This document shows positions 7,391 through 8,524 of a DNA stretch of 8,524 nucleotides, in pieces. Made by a program: the position numbers and the translations under genes. The notes beneath the pieces are model-generated. The model searched no databases, was not told where the DNA came from, and worked only from the letters and a program-made list of their open reading frames with translations. How positions within the stretch are numbered: the first letter of the stretch is position 1; the number at the start of each line of letters is the position of its first letter. Origin of the DNA: Rhodothermota bacterium (lineage in GTDB: Bacteria; Hydrogenedentota; Hydrogenedentia; Hydrogenedentales; GCA-2746185); contig VFKU01000352.1 in the NCBI GenBank assembly GCA_009885415.1, forward strand, positions 1 through 8,524, written 5' to 3'.

Positions 7391-8524
7391 TCAGCCGCGC
7401 TCGAGGCCGCGGATCTCCATTTCGCGCCGGCGAAACGCGGCGACGCCGATTTCCCTCGCACGCGCAATTTTCTGGCGCGGCGCTTCGTCGGCGCTTGCCG
7501 CCAGCTCTTCATTTAGCCGTCGCACAAAAGCGCCCAGACTCGTGTCGTCGCGCGCAAGCGCATCGAAATCTTCGAGCGGTGCGGTGCGATCCACGAGGTA
7601 CAAGTGTTCGAATTCAAGCGCGGCGGCGTCGTAGATGAGGCCGAGTTCGCCGTGGATCGAGGCATCGAGCCCGCCGGCGAGCGTGACGCGCACGACCTGC
7701 CGTGCTTCTTCTTCGCGGGCGATCGCGCGGATGGCGTCAATCACGTCCTGGGCGGACTCGAAGTCGTCGCACAGGATTCGGCGCGCGGTGTAGATGACGC
7801 GCGAGGAGGGCACGGCGGTGACTTCGACCCGGCCGCCGTCAATTTCGATTTCGAGGTAGTGGTGCATCCCAGTCTCGCGCAGGCTATGCCCTTCGGGCGA
7901 GCCGGAATACCAGATGGCGGTGGGAAAATCGCCCTCGATCTGTGTGACGCCGTGGAAGTGTCCGAGCGCGAGATAGGCGAGACCCTCGGTGGCGGCGTCT
8001 TTGGCGTCGAATGCTGCGTAGGCCTTTTTTTCGGGGGGCTGATGGCCGCGCTCGGAACCGTGCGCGACGGCGATGTGGACGCCTTCGCGGGGGTCCGGGA
8101 TTTTGAGCGCGCCGAAAGGATTGCGCGAGGCCTCGGGTCCGTCGAAGCCGAAGCCGTGGACGGTGAGTGCGCCGCCGTGGACGCGGACCCCCTCCCACTC
8201 CGGCTTGCGGAAGATCGTCACGTTCTTGGGCCAGACCTCGGTGGCGTAGGGCGAGGCGGAGGTGAAAGGATCGTGATTGCCCGGCGAAATGAAGATGGGC
8301 ACTTGAGGAATCGAGCGGAATTCTTGGAGAAGGAACGCGATGGTGTCGCGGCCCACGCGATCGTGCTCGAAGAGATCACCGGCGATGAGGAGGGCGTCGG
8401 CCGGCCACTCGCCCGCACGGCGCACGATCCGGCGGAAGACGTCGCGCAGGCTCTGCCGGCGGCGATTGCCGAAGCCGGCGGGCAAGCCCAGCGGGCTGAA
8501 ACACATGTCGAGATGAATGTCTGC
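7391..8524 (-). CDS. SbcD/Mre11/YhaO-like metallophosphoesterase nuclease, first residues outside the window
   Basis: The frame is open to the right edge and ends in TGA at 7393-7391, giving 377 visible residues. The first visible ones are ADIHLD, the phosphoesterase motif I (Asp2, His4). An internal ATG at 8506 begins just after this motif, so it cannot be the true start. In known relatives only about 7-10 residues precede the motif, so the gene is nearly complete. The other metal-binding motifs follow in order: GDLFEHD (49-55), GNHD (82-85), VAHG (His155) and GHFH (188-191), then YSGSPEG and a C-terminal capping-type region. All expected Mre11-family catalytic residues are present, so it should be an active two-metal nuclease acting on DNA ends with its ATPase partner. 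That partner follows 16 bases downstream in the same direction, as in sbcDC and yhaON operons. The Mre11/SbcD superfamily call is secure; the finer YhaO-type assignment follows mainly from the partner's type. Confidence 0.93.
   Translation of the reverse strand, partial: ADIHLDMCFSPLGLPAGFGNRRRQSLRDVFRRIVRRAGEWPADALLIAGDLFEHDRVGRDTIAFLLQEFRSIPQVPIFISPGNHDPFTSASPYATEVWPKNVTIFRKPEWEGVRVHGGALTVHGFGFDGPEASRNPFGALKIPDPREGVHIAVAHGSERGHQPPEKKAYAAFDAKDAATEGLAYLALGHFHGVTQIEGDFPTAIWYSGSPEGHSLRETGMHHYLEIEIDGGRVEVTAVPSSRVIYTARRILCDDFESAQDVIDAIRAIAREEEARQVVRVTLAGGLDASIHGELGLIYDAAALEFEHLYLVDRTAPLEDFDALARDDTSLGAFVRRLNEELAASADEAPRQKIARAREIGVAAFRRREMEIRGLERG

Noticed and set aside
7375..7512. N-terminal extension of the ATPase from the ATG at 7512
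   Set aside because: The extra 46 residues are Arg/Ala/Ser-rich, overlap the nuclease gene out of frame, and precede the normal family N-terminus at the GTG.
6541..7638. 365-residue plus-strand open frame opposite the 5' part of the ATPase gene and the end of the nuclease gene
   Set aside because: It spans two clearly coding minus-strand genes, including the Walker A region, and its Phe/Gly/Ala/Glu-rich product shows no domain. It is a GC-driven shadow frame.
8504..8506. ATG as start of the nuclease gene
   Set aside because: The frame stays open to 8524 and encodes ADIHLD just upstream, the essential first metal-binding motif. The real start must be outside the window.
1..8524. Defence island, mobile element or recent transfer
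   Set aside because: No transposase, integrase, tRNA, long repeat or shift in codon use is visible. SbcCD-like pairs are widespread housekeeping or repair genes, so a defence role cannot be claimed from this window.

Overview
The window is a GC-rich, densely coded bacterial chromosomal segment. It holds four protein genes, two of them cut by the window edges, and very little non-coding DNA (gaps of 18, 105 and 16 bases). I see no RNA genes, mobile elements, CRISPR arrays or integration scars. The high GC shows strongly in third codon positions and produces many long antisense shadow frames. Nothing here fixes the taxon. The gene content fits a free-living GC-rich bacterium, and I decline to name a phylum.

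Layout. Positions 1-966 (+) carry the C-terminal two thirds or so of a metallo-beta-lactamase/beta-CASP nuclease of the YSH1/CPSF73 type, probably acting on RNA. It converges on a three-gene minus-strand block. Read in transcription order, that block starts at the right edge with an SbcD/Mre11/YhaO-like metallophosphoesterase nuclease (8524 down to 7391, first few residues outside the window). It continues with an SbcC/Rad50/YhaN-like ABC-type ATPase (7374 down to 4219, GTG start) and ends with a large polytopic DUF2339 membrane protein (4113 down to 985).

How the genes work together. The first two minus-strand genes are 16 bases apart and form an evident nuclease/ATPase pair of the Mre11-Rad50 type. 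The ATPase has no CxxC zinc hook at the tip of its coiled coil. It has two adjacent hydrophobic segments there instead, as I recall for YhaN-type proteins, so the complex is predicted to sit at the membrane. The third gene, separated by 105 bases, encodes a membrane protein with its own N-terminal anchor and short coiled coil. Whether it works with the pair or is only a neighbour is open. The 105-base gap is an AT-rich island with three TATAA(C/T) hexamers about one helical turn apart and a small hairpin just after the ATPase stop codon. The DUF2339 gene may therefore have its own promoter.

The most interesting point is the membrane-anchored Mre11-Rad50-like pair next to a giant membrane protein of unknown function, with unusual residues at the ATPase's Q-loop and H-loop positions. 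The individual families are known. Any claim of a new system would rest on conserved linkage to DUF2339, which cannot be tested from this sequence alone.
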